This document shows, one piece after another, positions 27,428-36,132 of a stretch of 64,000 bases of DNA (position 1 is the first letter of the stretch; each line of letters starts with the position of its first letter). Below the pieces are notes generated by a model. It did not search any database and was not told the origin of the DNA. It worked only from the letters and a program-made list of their open reading frames with translations. The DNA is from Flavobacterium sediminilitoris (GTDB lineage Bacteria > Bacteroidota > Bacteroidia > Flavobacteriales > Flavobacteriaceae): positions 3,162,001-3,226,000 of the forward strand of contig NZ_CP090145.1 in the NCBI RefSeq assembly GCF_023008245.1, written 5' to 3'. The position numbers and the translations under genes were made by a program.

Positions 27428-28624
27428 ATGTCAATATACAGTCCGTTTTCAAAAATGCAGTTGCTACCTCAGGAAGAGAAATTGGAAATTATTACCCATA
27501 AAAGTGATTTATTTATTGGAATTCCCAAAGAGACAGCTTATCAAGAAAGACGCATTTGCTTAACACCAGATGCTGTTAGTTCTATGACTTCTCATGGACA
27601 TAGAGTTATGATTGAAGCTGGAGCAGGAGAAAGTTCTAGTTATAGTGATAAAGATTATTCTGAAGCTGGAGCAGAAGTTACAAACGATACTAAAAAAGTT
27701 TTCAGTTGTCCTATGATTTTAAAAGTAGAACCTGCTACTCTACCTGAAATCGAAATGATGAACCCACAAACAATTATCATTTCTGCAATACAATTAAAGA
27801 CTCAAAGGAAAGCTTATTTTGAAGCATTAGCTACAAAAAGAATAACAGCATTAGCATTTGAATTCATTAAAGATGAAGATGGGTCTTATCCAGCAGTAAA
27901 ATCATTATCAGAAATTGCAGGAATTGCATCAATACATATTGCTGCTGAATTAATGATTAATCAAAATATAGGAAAAGGACTTTTATTTGGAAATATTACA
28001 GGTGTTCCACCTACAGAAGTTGTAATTCTTGGAGCAGGAACCGTAGCAGAATATGCTGCTAGAACAGCAATCGGATTAGGTGCAAGTGTAAAAGTTTTTG
28101 ACAATTCTATTACAAAACTTAGACGACTTCAGAATGCATTACACCAACGTATTTTTACATCAACCATTCAAGAAAAAGCACTTTTAAAAGCATTAAGACG
28201 ATGTGATGTAGCTATTGGAGCAATGAGAGGTAAAAATAGAACTCCTATTGTTGTTACTGAAACTATGGTTGAACACATGAAAAAAGGAGCTGTTATAGTT
28301 GATGTAAGTATTGATACTGGTGGCTGTTTTGAAACATCTGAAATTACAACTCATGAAAAACCTACATTTATAAAGAATAATATTATTCACTATTGTGTTC
28401 CAAATATTCCTTCTCGCTATTCTAAAACAGCATCAATGTCAATAAGTAATATTATTACACCTTTTTTACTTCAAATAGCAGAAGATGGAGGAATTGAAAG
28501 TGCTATTCGATGCAATAGAGGGCTCAAAAATGGAATTTATTTCTATCATGGTCTTTTAACTAATAAATCTATTGCAGATTGGTTTAATCTTGAATATCGA
28601 GATATTAATCTTATTGTATTCTAA
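27428..28624 (+). CDS. ald: Alanine dehydrogenase family protein
   Basis: NAD-dependent amino acid dehydrogenase of the alanine dehydrogenase/PntA superfamily, 398 aa. The N-terminal substrate domain has IGIPKETAYQERRICLTP and a central Rossmann segment EVVILGAGTVAEYAARTA followed by an acidic residue in VKVFDNSI. CVPNIPSRYSKTAS matches the family NLPG-type loop. The usual KVKEP is replaced by LKVEPAT, as in the flavobacterial subfamily, so alanine specificity is not certain. It stands alone, about 100 nt after tsaE. Confidence 0.85.
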   Translation: MSIYSPFSKMQLLPQEEKLEIITHKSDLFIGIPKETAYQERRICLTPDAVSSMTSHGHRVMIEAGAGESSSYSDKDYSEAGAEVTNDTKKVFSCPMILKVEPATLPEIEMMNPQTIIISAIQLKTQRKAYFEALATKRITALAFEFIKDEDGSYPAVKSLSEIAGIASIHIAAELMINQNIGKGLLFGNITGVPPTEVVILGAGTVAEYAARTAIGLGASVKVFDNSITKLRRLQNALHQRIFTSTIQEKALLKALRRCDVAIGAMRGKNRTPIVVTETMVEHMKKGAVIVDVSIDTGGCFETSEITTHEKPTFIKNNIIHYCVPNIPSRYSKTASMSISNIITPFLLQIAEDGGIESAIRCNRGLKNGIYFYHGLLTNKSIADWFNLEYRDINLIVF

Positions 28625-28737
28625 AAGTATTTCATAATATTTTGTTAATTAGTAAATCCTGTATAAAAAGGACAATATTCCTATAGTCAATGCCGATTCA
28701 AAAAATACTATATTTGCAAAAAATAAAATAAAATAAA

Positions 28738-29124
28738 ATGAAATTAAAATTTCGCCTAGCCTATTATTTATTTGGATTATTATTAGGAATATTTTTTGTT
28801 ATTAAGTTTTTAGGAGCAAAAGCCGATGCTAAAGGAGTTGAATTTTGTTACTTACCAAACTGTCGTGTTTTAAAAGAACTAAGAAATAAACCATTAGATT
28901 ATTCATCAGAAGTAAAAACAATTTTAAATGAAAATTGGATAAGCTTGGAAGATATAAAGAAAACATTGCAATATGGAGATGTAGATTTTTCAAAAAGTAA
29001 TAAGCCTTATAAAAATGGAAAAATATACCTTATTGAAGGAAAAACAACTAAGGATGAAAACATTAGCGTTACTGTAATAAATTACAGTTCAAAAGTACTT
29101 TTAGAAAAAATAGAAAAAAAATAA
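28738..29124 (+). CDS. DUF4258 domain protein
   Basis: A 128 aa protein with an N-terminal membrane anchor (about 8-24) followed by a small extracytoplasmic domain. CYLPNCRVLKELRNKPLDYS and the C-terminal VTVINYSSKVLLEKIEK fit DUF4258, a small family of unknown role. A TATATTTG -7 box at 28709-28716 suggests a short 5-prime leader. The tRNA-Val gene follows by about 80 nt. Confidence 0.7.
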   Translation: MKLKFRLAYYLFGLLLGIFFVIKFLGAKADAKGVEFCYLPNCRVLKELRNKPLDYSSEVKTILNENWISLEDIKKTLQYGDVDFSKSNKPYKNGKIYLIEGKTTKDENISVTVINYSSKVLLEKIEKK

Positions 29125-29141
29125 TTTTTTCATTAAAAAGC

Positions 29142-29171
29142 TTGCAGATATAAATAAAGCTTGTATATTTG
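29142..29171 (+). promoter_or_regulatory. Promoter of tRNA-Val
   Basis: TTG (29142-29144), a 19-bp spacer and TATATTTG (29164-29171) match the Bacteroidota -33/-7 consensus exactly, about 36 bp before the tRNA. Confidence 0.75.
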
Positions 29172-29207
29172 CACTCGCAATACGGAATTAAACATTGCAA
29201 TTTATTA

Positions 29208-29282
29208 GGGCGATTAGCTCAGCTGGTTCAGAGCACCTCGTTTACACCGAGGGGGTCGGGGGTTCGAACCCCTCATCGCCCA
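29208..29282 (+). tRNA. tRNA-Val (anticodon TAC)
   Basis: A full cloverleaf can be drawn: acceptor stem GGGCGAT with ATCGCCC, D-arm AGCTCAGCTGGTTCAGAGC, anticodon stem CCTCG/CGAGG around loop TTTACAC (anticodon TAC, valine), and T-arm GGGGGTTCGAACCCCT. The discriminator base is A and CCA is not encoded, so it is added after transcription. It is a single tRNA with its own promoter and terminator. Confidence 0.96.
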
Positions 29283-29289
29283 CAAAAAG

Positions 29290-29314
29290 CACTCCAAATG
29301 GAGTGTTTTTTTTT
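29290..29314 (+). terminator. Terminator after tRNA-Val
   Basis: CACTCC-AAAT-GGAGTG stem-loop followed by nine T residues, starting 8 bp after the tRNA; an intrinsic terminator. Confidence 0.9.
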
Positions 29315-29315
29315 A

Positions 29316-29833
29316 CCTTTAACTTAAAGTTTTTTAGTAACATTATATTAAAATTAATATAATAAACTATATTAATTTTAAAAATAGAAAAATCCTAATT
29401 ATTGAAATAAAAATAAAGATTTTTATGTTTTAAATACTTCAAAAAATATAATGACTAAAAATGATTCTATAAAAAACCAAAGTTTACATTTTTAAGATTC
29501 TAAAGTTCATAATAATAAAAAAATGCCAAATTACAAATCATTATGGTGCATAATTGTAAATATCTAAATATAATAATCATCCAGTAAGGCCTAAAGTAGT
29601 CATAGACCATATGAATGAAATATTAATAGATGAAAGACAAATTTTATTCAAATTAGAAACTAATATACAAGATCAAAACACTTCTCACACAAGAATATAA
29701 ATTACTTTAGCAAATACTCAAAATAAGGAAGTTTAAAAAGTTAATCTCCTAGAAAGGAAAATAAGACATTTTTGAAAATATTTTTTTTATTAAAAAAAAG
29801 ATGTAAATTGAAAAGATTTAAAGATAAAATAAA
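29316..29833 (+). other. AT-rich gap with a possible gene remnant
   Basis: No intact gene. On the plus strand, about 29569-29700 reads as an open stretch (HPVRPKVVIDHMNEILIDER and a following RQILFKLETNIQDQ-type segment), then stops. The same frame resumes after stop codons as ITLANTQNKEV and VNLLERK. This spaced persistence looks like a decayed coding sequence, but I do not recognise the family. The remaining sequence is A/T-rich with no repeat or RNA structure that I can see. Confidence 0.35.
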
Positions 29834-30469
29834 ATGAAGATAGGTATTTTAGAGGACCATGCTTTAATTGCTGAATTGTTAAAAGAAAATTTAAATTTGA
29901 AATTAGGATATGATAAAATTTATATTTTTAATAATTCAGAAAAATTGTTTTCACTTTTGCAAAATGAGAAATTAGATTTCTTATTTTTAGATATGTATAT
30001 TAACGATGAAAATGGAATTAATGTATTAAAGGAATGTAGAAAAAGATACAATAAAGAAGAATTAAAAATAATTATTTTAAGTTCATCTGTTGAACCAAAA
30101 ATAATTTCAGATTCTTTTAAATATGAAGCAAATGGATATGTTACAAAACATGAAAGCATGGATGAAATCATTGAAGTTTTTCAAAATTTAATAGAGTTTC
30201 CTTTAAAGAATAGAGTTAGTAGTAGTGTTTCTGATATTTTATTAGAATACAATATATCGGGAGATAAAATAAAGTTATCACCACGAGAAGAACAGTTACT
30301 AACTTTAATTTGTAATGCTAAATCAGCAAAAGAAATTGCATACGAATTAGGTTTAAGCTTAAATACAATTCATTATTACACAAAAAGATTGATGATAAAA
30401 ATGGGTGTAAATAGAACACCTGATTTAATATTAAAAGCAATAGAAAAAGGGTATCATTTTATAAATTAA
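29834..30469 (+). CDS. LuxR/NarL-family response regulator
   Basis: A 211 aa response regulator: receiver domain (about 1-125) with ILEDH, phospho-acceptor Asp in FLFLDMYINDENG (about residue 55) and ILSSS; C-terminal GerE-type helix-turn-helix (about 148-208) with LSPREEQLLTLICNAKSAKE and ELGLSLNTIHYYTKRLM. No intact sensor kinase is adjacent; a fragment resembling a kinase C-terminus lies convergent just downstream. Flanking sequence appears decayed, so this may be an orphan. Confidence 0.9.
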   Translation: MKIGILEDHALIAELLKENLNLKLGYDKIYIFNNSEKLFSLLQNEKLDFLFLDMYINDENGINVLKECRKRYNKEELKIIILSSSVEPKIISDSFKYEANGYVTKHESMDEIIEVFQNLIEFPLKNRVSSSVSDILLEYNISGDKIKLSPREEQLLTLICNAKSAKEIAYELGLSLNTIHYYTKRLMIKMGVNRTPDLILKAIEKGYHFIN

Positions 30470-30580
30470 GCTAAAGGAATTTCCACATTAATAATAAAGC
30501 CTTTTGAAATATTTTTAGTTTCAAATATGCCTTTTATCAACTCCATTTAACAGGACAGCCTACACCATACAAACATTGTA
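30466..30580 (-). pseudogene. Possible remnant of a histidine kinase 3-prime end
   Basis: Read on the minus strand, the segment ends MELIKGIFETKNISKGFI followed by INVEIPLA and a stop that overlaps the stop of the LuxR-type gene. The Gly-rich turn followed by a hydrophobic strand and IPL is how NarX/DesK-type sensor kinases end. Upstream frames are broken: NVCMV, a stop, then AVLLNGV resembles the preceding N-I-x-x-R-V-x-x-L-N-G helix. No ATP-binding boxes survive. Confidence 0.35.
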
Positions 30581-30645
30581 ATATCCAAATGGAATTGACA
30601 TTAAACTTAAAGAGTTTTAAAAACTATTATAAATTTTTATGATAA

Positions 30646-30676
30646 ACTAAAAAATCCCTCAAAATGAGGGATTTTT
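30646..30676 (-). terminator. Terminator after proline dehydrogenase
   Basis: AAAAAATCCCTC-AAAA-TGAGGGATTTTTT is a strong bidirectional stem-loop 6 bp past the proline dehydrogenase stop codon. Confidence 0.9.
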
Positions 30677-30681
30677 TAGTT

Positions 30682-31848
30682 TTATAACTTTCTTCTAGCT
30701 CTTTCTTTTTTAATCAAATCAAGTTCTCTACTTGTTTGTCCTGCAACAGAAGTGTTTTCTTCTGCTCTTCTTATTAAATATGGCATAACATCTCTTACAG
30801 GACCAAAAGGAAGGTATTTTGCTACATTATAACCACTCTCTGCTAAATTGTAACTAATATTATCACTCATTCCAAATAATTGTCCAAAAAAGATACGAGC
30901 ATCATTTTTAGCAATACCTTTCTCGGCCATCAATTCCATCAAACGATATGAACTATTTTCATTATGTGTTCCTGCAAAAATAGCCATCTTCTCTATATTT
31001 TCTAACATATAAACAACTGCTGCATCATAATTTTCATCTGTAGCTTGTTTACTAGCACAAATAGGTGTTGGATAGCCTTTTTCTTCTGCACGTTTATTTT
31101 CTTTCTCCATGTAAGCACCACGAACTAACTTCATTCCTATGTAAAAACCATCAACTTTAGCCAAAGTGTATAGTTTTTTAAGATAATCAAGTCTATCCCA
31201 TCGATACATTTGTAAAGTATTAAAAACAATAGCCTTCTCTTTATTATACTTTCTCATCATTTCAGCTACTAAATCATCAGCAGCATCTTGCATCCAACTT
31301 TCTTCTCCATCAATTAACAGGGCTACATCTTTTTCATGTGCAACACTACAAACTTTATCAAATCGAGCTACTACTCTATCCCATTCAATCTGCTCCTCTG
31401 GAGATAATGATTTACCTTCTCCTAATTTTTCATATAATGCAAAACGACCAAAACCTGTTGGCTTAAAAACAGCAAAAGGAATAGCTAAACGTTCTTTAGC
31501 AAATTCAATTGTCTTTAATGTCATATCTAAAGCAGCATCAAACTGAGCTTCTTCTTCTTTACCTTCTACTGAATAATCCAAAACTGAAGAAACTCCTTTT
31601 GTAAACATCTTATCAACAACAGAAAGACAATCGTTCTCATTTATTCCACCACAAAAGTGATCAAAAACGGTACTTCTTATTAAACCTTCAACTGGTAAAT
31701 GTGCTTTTAAAGCAAAATTTGTAACAGCAGTTCCTATTCTAACTAGTGGCTGACTCTCAATCAATTTAAATAAAAAATAAGCTCTTTCTAGTTCAGTATC
31801 ACTTTTTAATGAAAAAGCAACCTCAGTATTATTAAATATTTTTTCCAT
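30682..31848 (-). CDS. Proline dehydrogenase
   Basis: Monofunctional FAD-dependent proline dehydrogenase (PRODH), oxidising proline to pyrroline-5-carboxylate at the membrane. The 388 aa protein is a TIM-barrel with the PRODH motifs KLVRGAYMEKENKRAEEKGY, TLQMYRWDRLDYL, GTHNENS, and the C-terminal substrate-binding LIRRAEENTSV. The partner P5C dehydrogenase is not fused and not present here. A TATATTTG box at 31871-31878 (minus strand) may be its promoter. It is divergent from aroB. Confidence 0.93.
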   Translation of the reverse strand: MEKIFNNTEVAFSLKSDTELERAYFLFKLIESQPLVRIGTAVTNFALKAHLPVEGLIRSTVFDHFCGGINENDCLSVVDKMFTKGVSSVLDYSVEGKEEEAQFDAALDMTLKTIEFAKERLAIPFAVFKPTGFGRFALYEKLGEGKSLSPEEQIEWDRVVARFDKVCSVAHEKDVALLIDGEESWMQDAADDLVAEMMRKYNKEKAIVFNTLQMYRWDRLDYLKKLYTLAKVDGFYIGMKLVRGAYMEKENKRAEEKGYPTPICASKQATDENYDAAVVYMLENIEKMAIFAGTHNENSSYRLMELMAEKGIAKNDARIFFGQLFGMSDNISYNLAESGYNVAKYLPFGPVRDVMPYLIRRAEENTSVAGQTSRELDLIKKERARRKL

Positions 31849-31942
31849 CTTTTAGTACTAATTTGGAATGCAAATATACTTTAGAGCATTGTAATTTTAA
31901 ATAAAAAATGCCTTATTTTGCAATAAATTGAAAATAAAAACA

Positions 31943-33010
31943 ATGCAGACTATTATAGCTAATAATTATCACGTTTTTTTTAACGAAAAAGGATATCAAT
32001 ATTTATCTGAAATTCTAGTTCCAAAAGACTATTCGAAAATATTTATTCTAGTTGATGAGAATACTTCAAATCATTGTCTACCAAAATTTTTATCAATGTT
32101 ATCTACAGAAGTAGAAATCGAAATAATAGAGCTAGAAGCAGGAGAAGAAAATAAAAACATAGAAACGTGTTTACAAATTTGGCATTCATTAACTGAATTA
32201 GGAGGAGATAGAAAAAGTATCATTCTTAATTTAGGTGGAGGCGTTATTACAGATATTGGTGGATTTATTGCTTGTACTTTCAAAAGAGGGATTGATTTTA
32301 TAAACATACCCACTACTCTATTATCAATGGTAGATGCATCAATAGGTGGAAAAAATGGAGTCGATTTAGGAAATCTAAAAAATCAAATAGGAATTATTAG
32401 AGAACCCAAAGCCGTAATTATTGATACATTATTTTTAGAAACATTACCTGGAAACCAAATGCGTTCTGGATTTGCAGAAATGTTAAAACATGGATTAATA
32501 TTTGACAGAGAATATTGGAATAAATTAAAAAATGTATCTTCCTTAAATACAAATGATTTAAATAGTTTAATTCATGAATCAGTTGAGATAAAAAACAAAA
32601 TAGTTTCTGAAGATATAACTGAAAATGGAATTCGAAAATCACTAAATTTTGGACATACATTAGGGCATGCAATTGAAAGTTATTTTCTTGAAAACACAGA
32701 AAAACAAAGCTTACTACATGGAGAAGCTATTGCAATAGGAATGATTTTAGAAGGTTTTATATCTAAAGAGAAAGGACTGTTAACTGATGAAGAATATCAA
32801 GAATTAAAATATGTAATTAGTGATATCTACGATCCTATAGAATTTAATGAAGTTGATATCAAAAATTGTATAGATTTATTGATTTATGACAAAAAAAATG
32901 AATTTGGAACCATTCAGTTTGCCTTATTAAATGGTATTGGAAAAATAAAAATTAACGAACAAAGTTCTAATGAATTGATTTTTAAAGCTTTTGAAAATTA
33001 TAAATCATAA
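31943..33010 (+). CDS. aroB: 3-dehydroquinate synthase
   Basis: Second enzyme of the shikimate pathway, converting DAHP to dehydroquinate using NAD and a divalent metal. I start at ATG 31943 (MQTIIANNYHVFF, 355 aa); the frame extends to a TTG at 31928. NAD-binding GGGVITDIGGFIACTFKRGI, PTTLLSMVDASIGGKNGVD and the metal-ligand segments GFAEMLKHG, LNFGHTLGHAIES and LLHGEAIAIGM are all present. No other aro gene is adjacent. Confidence 0.95.
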   Translation: MQTIIANNYHVFFNEKGYQYLSEILVPKDYSKIFILVDENTSNHCLPKFLSMLSTEVEIEIIELEAGEENKNIETCLQIWHSLTELGGDRKSIILNLGGGVITDIGGFIACTFKRGIDFINIPTTLLSMVDASIGGKNGVDLGNLKNQIGIIREPKAVIIDTLFLETLPGNQMRSGFAEMLKHGLIFDREYWNKLKNVSSLNTNDLNSLIHESVEIKNKIVSEDITENGIRKSLNFGHTLGHAIESYFLENTEKQSLLHGEAIAIGMILEGFISKEKGLLTDEEYQELKYVISDIYDPIEFNEVDIKNCIDLLIYDKKNEFGTIQFALLNGIGKIKINEQSSNELIFKAFENYKS

Positions 33011-33029
33011 TATTTTTTTAATAATATAG

Positions 33030-33062
33030 TTTGAAAATAGCATAAAAATATTTTTACCTTTG
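33030..33062 (+). promoter_or_regulatory. Promoter upstream of the arginine decarboxylase region
   Basis: TTTG (33030-33033), 21-bp spacer, TACCTTTG (33055-33062): a good Bacteroidota promoter about 250 bp before the arginine decarboxylase, producing a long leader that contains the small frame at 33070. Confidence 0.6.
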
Positions 33063-33069
33063 TACTATA

Positions 33070-33249
33070 ATGAAAGAAAGAAAAACAAAGAGATCTTTAA
33101 ATATAATTACAAAACAAAGAGGTGTTTATTCAGCATCTCTATCTTATAGCAAATTAAATTCTAAAGCAAGTTCTTTTATTCATTTATTTGAATTATTAAA
33201 AGCATTTAATGAAAAGTTACTTATCATTTTTGCAAATATTAGGGTTTGA
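33070..33249 (+). CDS. Possible 59-aa leader or small protein
   Basis: An open frame beginning MKERKTKRSLNIITKQRG and ending with a hydrophobic stretch LLKAFNEKLLIIFANIRV. It is basic at the N-terminus and matches no family I know. Its ATG is only 7 nt after the -7 box at 33055-33062, so a transcript from that promoter would be nearly leaderless. It stops 64 nt before the arginine decarboxylase ATG. It could be a regulatory leader ORF, or the frame may be chance in a long 5-prime UTR. Confidence 0.35.
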   Translation: MKERKTKRSLNIITKQRGVYSASLSYSKLNSKASSFIHLFELLKAFNEKLLIIFANIRV

Positions 33250-33313
33250 AGAGCAGATATAATTACAGATCAATTATTCTAATTTTCAAAACACTTAAAA
33301 CATTATTATTCAA

Positions 33314-34717
33314 ATGAATACAAAATATTATGATTTAATAAATCAAACATTTTATTTTCCACAAGAAGAATTTACATTACAGAAAGATACACTTCAATTT
33401 CACGGAATCGACTTAATGAAATTAGTTGAAGAATATGGTACACCGTTGAAATTTACTTATTTACCAAAAATTTCTAAAAACATAAAAAGAGCTAAAACTT
33501 GGTTTAGAAATGCAATGGAAAAGCATGACTATGATGCTAAATATTTCTATTGCTATTGTACAAAAAGTTCTCATTTTGAATTTGTTTTAAACGAAGCTCT
33601 AAAAAATAACATTCACATAGAAACTTCATCTGCTTTTGATATAAATATTGTAGAAAAACTGATTGAAGAAGGAAAAATAAACAAGAACACCTTTGTTATA
33701 TGTAACGGATTTAAACGTGATCAATACATTGAAAACATTGCACGATTAATTAATAATGGTCATAAAAATACTATTCCTATTATTGATAATTACGAAGAAT
33801 TAGATCTTTTACAAGAACAAATTAAAAGTAAAATTAAGATTGGAATCCGTATTGCTGCTGAAGAAGAACCTAAATTTGAATTCTATACTTCAAGATTAGG
33901 TATTGGATATAAGAATATAGTTCCATTCTACAGAAAACAAATTCAAGAAAATAAAAAAGTAGAACTAAAAATGCTTCACTTTTTTATTAATACAGGAATA
34001 CGAGATACTGCTTATTACTGGAATGAACTTTTAAAATGTATGAAAGTATACATTTCATTAAAAAAAGAATGTCCTTCATTAGACAGTTTAAATATTGGTG
34101 GTGGTTTTCCAATCAAAAACTCATTAGCTTTTGAATATGATTATCAATATATGATTGATGAAATACTGAATCAAATAAAAATTGCTTGTGATGAAGCTGA
34201 AGTTCCTGTACCAAATATTTATACAGAATTTGGTTCATTTACGGTTGGTGAATCTGGAGGTGCTATCTATGAAGTTTTATATCAAAAGCAACAAAATGAT
34301 AGAGAAAATTGGAATATGATTGACTCTTCTTTCATTACTACATTACCAGATACTTGGGCTATCAACAAACGATTTGTAATGTTAGCTGTAAATCGCTGGA
34401 ATGACACTTACGAAAGAGTACTTCTAGGTGGAATGACTTGTGATAGTGATGATTATTACAATTCAGAACAACATATGAATGCAGTTTATTTACCAAAATA
34501 TAACAAAGAAAAGCCATTATATATTGGATTCTTCAATACAGGTGCTTATCAAGAAACAATTGGAGGATTTGGAGGATTACATCACTGTTTAATTCCACAA
34601 CCAAAACACATTCTAATTGATCGTGATAAAAATGGAATTTTAGCAACTGAAATTTTTTCAGAGCAACAAAATGCAAATGATGTTTTAAACATTTTAGGTT
34701 ATAATAAAAACAAATAA
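33314..34717 (+). CDS. speA: Arginine decarboxylase (PLP fold-type III)
   Basis: PLP-dependent decarboxylase of the alanine-racemase/ODC fold, converting arginine to agmatine for polyamine synthesis. It has 467 aa; the PLP lysine is in YFYCYCTKSSHFEFVL near residue 79, and LNIGGGFPIKN and FGSFTVGESGG are cofactor and dimer-site segments. CDSDDYYN contains the conserved Cys-Asp substrate pair. It is shorter than E. coli SpeA and belongs to the Bacteroidota type. It is followed 12 nt later by a deoxyhypusine-synthase-like gene; the agmatinase often found near it is absent. Confidence 0.87.
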   Translation: MNTKYYDLINQTFYFPQEEFTLQKDTLQFHGIDLMKLVEEYGTPLKFTYLPKISKNIKRAKTWFRNAMEKHDYDAKYFYCYCTKSSHFEFVLNEALKNNIHIETSSAFDINIVEKLIEEGKINKNTFVICNGFKRDQYIENIARLINNGHKNTIPIIDNYEELDLLQEQIKSKIKIGIRIAAEEEPKFEFYTSRLGIGYKNIVPFYRKQIQENKKVELKMLHFFINTGIRDTAYYWNELLKCMKVYISLKKECPSLDSLNIGGGFPIKNSLAFEYDYQYMIDEILNQIKIACDEAEVPVPNIYTEFGSFTVGESGGAIYEVLYQKQQNDRENWNMIDSSFITTLPDTWAINKRFVMLAVNRWNDTYERVLLGGMTCDSDDYYNSEQHMNAVYLPKYNKEKPLYIGFFNTGAYQETIGGFGGLHHCLIPQPKHILIDRDKNGILATEIFSEQQNANDVLNILGYNKNK

Positions 34718-34729
34718 TATCAAAAAGAG

Positions 34730-35704
34730 ATGAATAAAGGACCAATTAGTCAATTTGTAGAAAAGCATTATCTACACTTTAATGCTGCTGCATTAGTTGA
34801 TGCTGCAAAAGGATATGAAGAACATTTATTAGATAATGGAAAAATGATGGTTACTCTTGCAGGTGCTATGAGTACAGCAGAACTTGGAAAATCATTAGCA
34901 GAAATGATTCGTCAAGACAAAATTCATATTATTTCATGTACAGGAGCTAATCTTGAAGAAGACATTATGAACTTAGTAGCGCATAATTCTTATAAAAGAG
35001 TACCTAATTATAGAGATTTAAGCCCACAAGAAGAATGGGATTTATTAGAAAACCACTATAACAGAGTTACAGATACTTGTATTCCAGAAGAAGAAGCATT
35101 TAGACGCTTACAATCTCACTTATTTGATATTTGGAACAAAGCAGACAAATCAGGAGAAAGATATTTCCCTCATGAATTTATGTATCAAATGATAAATTCA
35201 GGTGTTTTAGAGCAATATTATGAAATTGACCCTAAAGATTCTTGGATGGTTGCGGCAGCAGAAAAAAACTTACCAATTGTAGTTCCTGGATGGGAAGATA
35301 GTACAATGGGAAATATTTTTGCTTCTTATTGTATAAAAGGAGAATTTAAAGCATCTACAACCAAAAGTGGAATTGAATACATGGCATGGTTAGCAGATTG
35401 GTATCCTAAAAACTGTGCAGGAAAAGGAATTGGATTCTTCCAAGTTGGTGGTGGAATTGCAGGTGACTTCCCTATTTGTGTTGTACCAATGCTTTATCAA
35501 GATATGGAAATGCATGATATCCCATTCTGGAGTTATTTTTGTCAAATTTCCGATTCTACGACAAGTTATGGCTCATATTCAGGTGCAGTACCTAATGAAA
35601 AAATTACTTGGGGAAAACTAGATATAACGACTCCTAAATTCATAGTTGAATCTGATGCAACAATTGTTGTTCCTTTGATTTTTGCTTACATTTTAGGATG
35701 GTAA
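34730..35704 (+). CDS. Deoxyhypusine synthase family protein
   Basis: A 324 aa NAD- and spermidine-binding enzyme of the deoxyhypusine/homospermidine synthase family. LAGAMSTAELGKSLAEMIR and the catalytic lysine segment KITWGKLD (equivalent to the Lys in SWGKI of eukaryotic enzymes) are present. Bacteria have no eIF5A, so the natural reaction is probably a polyamine aminobutyl transfer, for example homospermidine formation. Its close coupling to arginine decarboxylase (12 nt) supports a polyamine role. Confidence 0.87.
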   Translation: MNKGPISQFVEKHYLHFNAAALVDAAKGYEEHLLDNGKMMVTLAGAMSTAELGKSLAEMIRQDKIHIISCTGANLEEDIMNLVAHNSYKRVPNYRDLSPQEEWDLLENHYNRVTDTCIPEEEAFRRLQSHLFDIWNKADKSGERYFPHEFMYQMINSGVLEQYYEIDPKDSWMVAAAEKNLPIVVPGWEDSTMGNIFASYCIKGEFKASTTKSGIEYMAWLADWYPKNCAGKGIGFFQVGGGIAGDFPICVVPMLYQDMEMHDIPFWSYFCQISDSTTSYGSYSGAVPNEKITWGKLDITTPKFIVESDATIVVPLIFAYILGW

Positions 35705-35792
35705 TTTTTTTGAAAAAAAAATTAAAAAACTATTTGATTATTACAATAGGGATATTACATTTGACAAAAATACCTGATTAAAAAGAACCCAA

Positions 35793-36098
35793 ATGAAAAG
35801 AGTAATTGTTGATTACGCAAAATTAACAAACGAAATTTTGACCTTATTAGTCGATAAATTTCCAGAAGGTTATGATGAATCTGACATCATTCGTTTTAAA
35901 AACGCTAAAAATGAATCAGTTGAAGCTGTAGAAGTACGCACGGAAGACACTATTTTCCTTGTAAAGGTAAGTACTAAGCTAGCTGACAGAATTGAAAACT
36001 ATGATGAAGACGATGAAGATGATGTAGTAGATGAATCATTAGAATCATTAAATGATTTAGAAATCGCTGATGAAACAGATGATTCTGACGAAAATTAA
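35793..36098 (+). CDS. Conserved acidic small protein
   Basis: A 101 aa protein: a compact N-terminal half (MKRVIVDYAKLTNEILTLLV, about 1-65) followed by an Asp/Glu-rich tail (NYDEDDEDDVVDESLE). It resembles proteins conserved across Flavobacteriaceae without assigned function; database labels such as DNA primase are not supported by any motif. A terminator follows immediately, so it is transcribed alone or with the upstream polyamine genes, about 90 nt away. Confidence 0.8.
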   Translation: MKRVIVDYAKLTNEILTLLVDKFPEGYDESDIIRFKNAKNESVEAVEVRTEDTIFLVKVSTKLADRIENYDEDDEDDVVDESLESLNDLEIADETDDSDEN

Positions 36099-36100
36099 AT

Positions 36101-36131
36101 AAAAAAGACATGTAATACATGTCTTTTTTAT
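36101..36131 (+). terminator. Bidirectional terminator
   Basis: AAAAAAGACATGTA with its complement TACATGTCTTTTTT forms a near-perfect stem between the convergent acidic-protein and DinB genes. Confidence 0.88.
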
Positions 36132-36132
36132 T

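Noticed and set aside
35793..36098. Label DNA primase for the acidic small protein
   Set aside because: No primase motif is present; only the acidic tail and a short conserved N-terminal half are visible.
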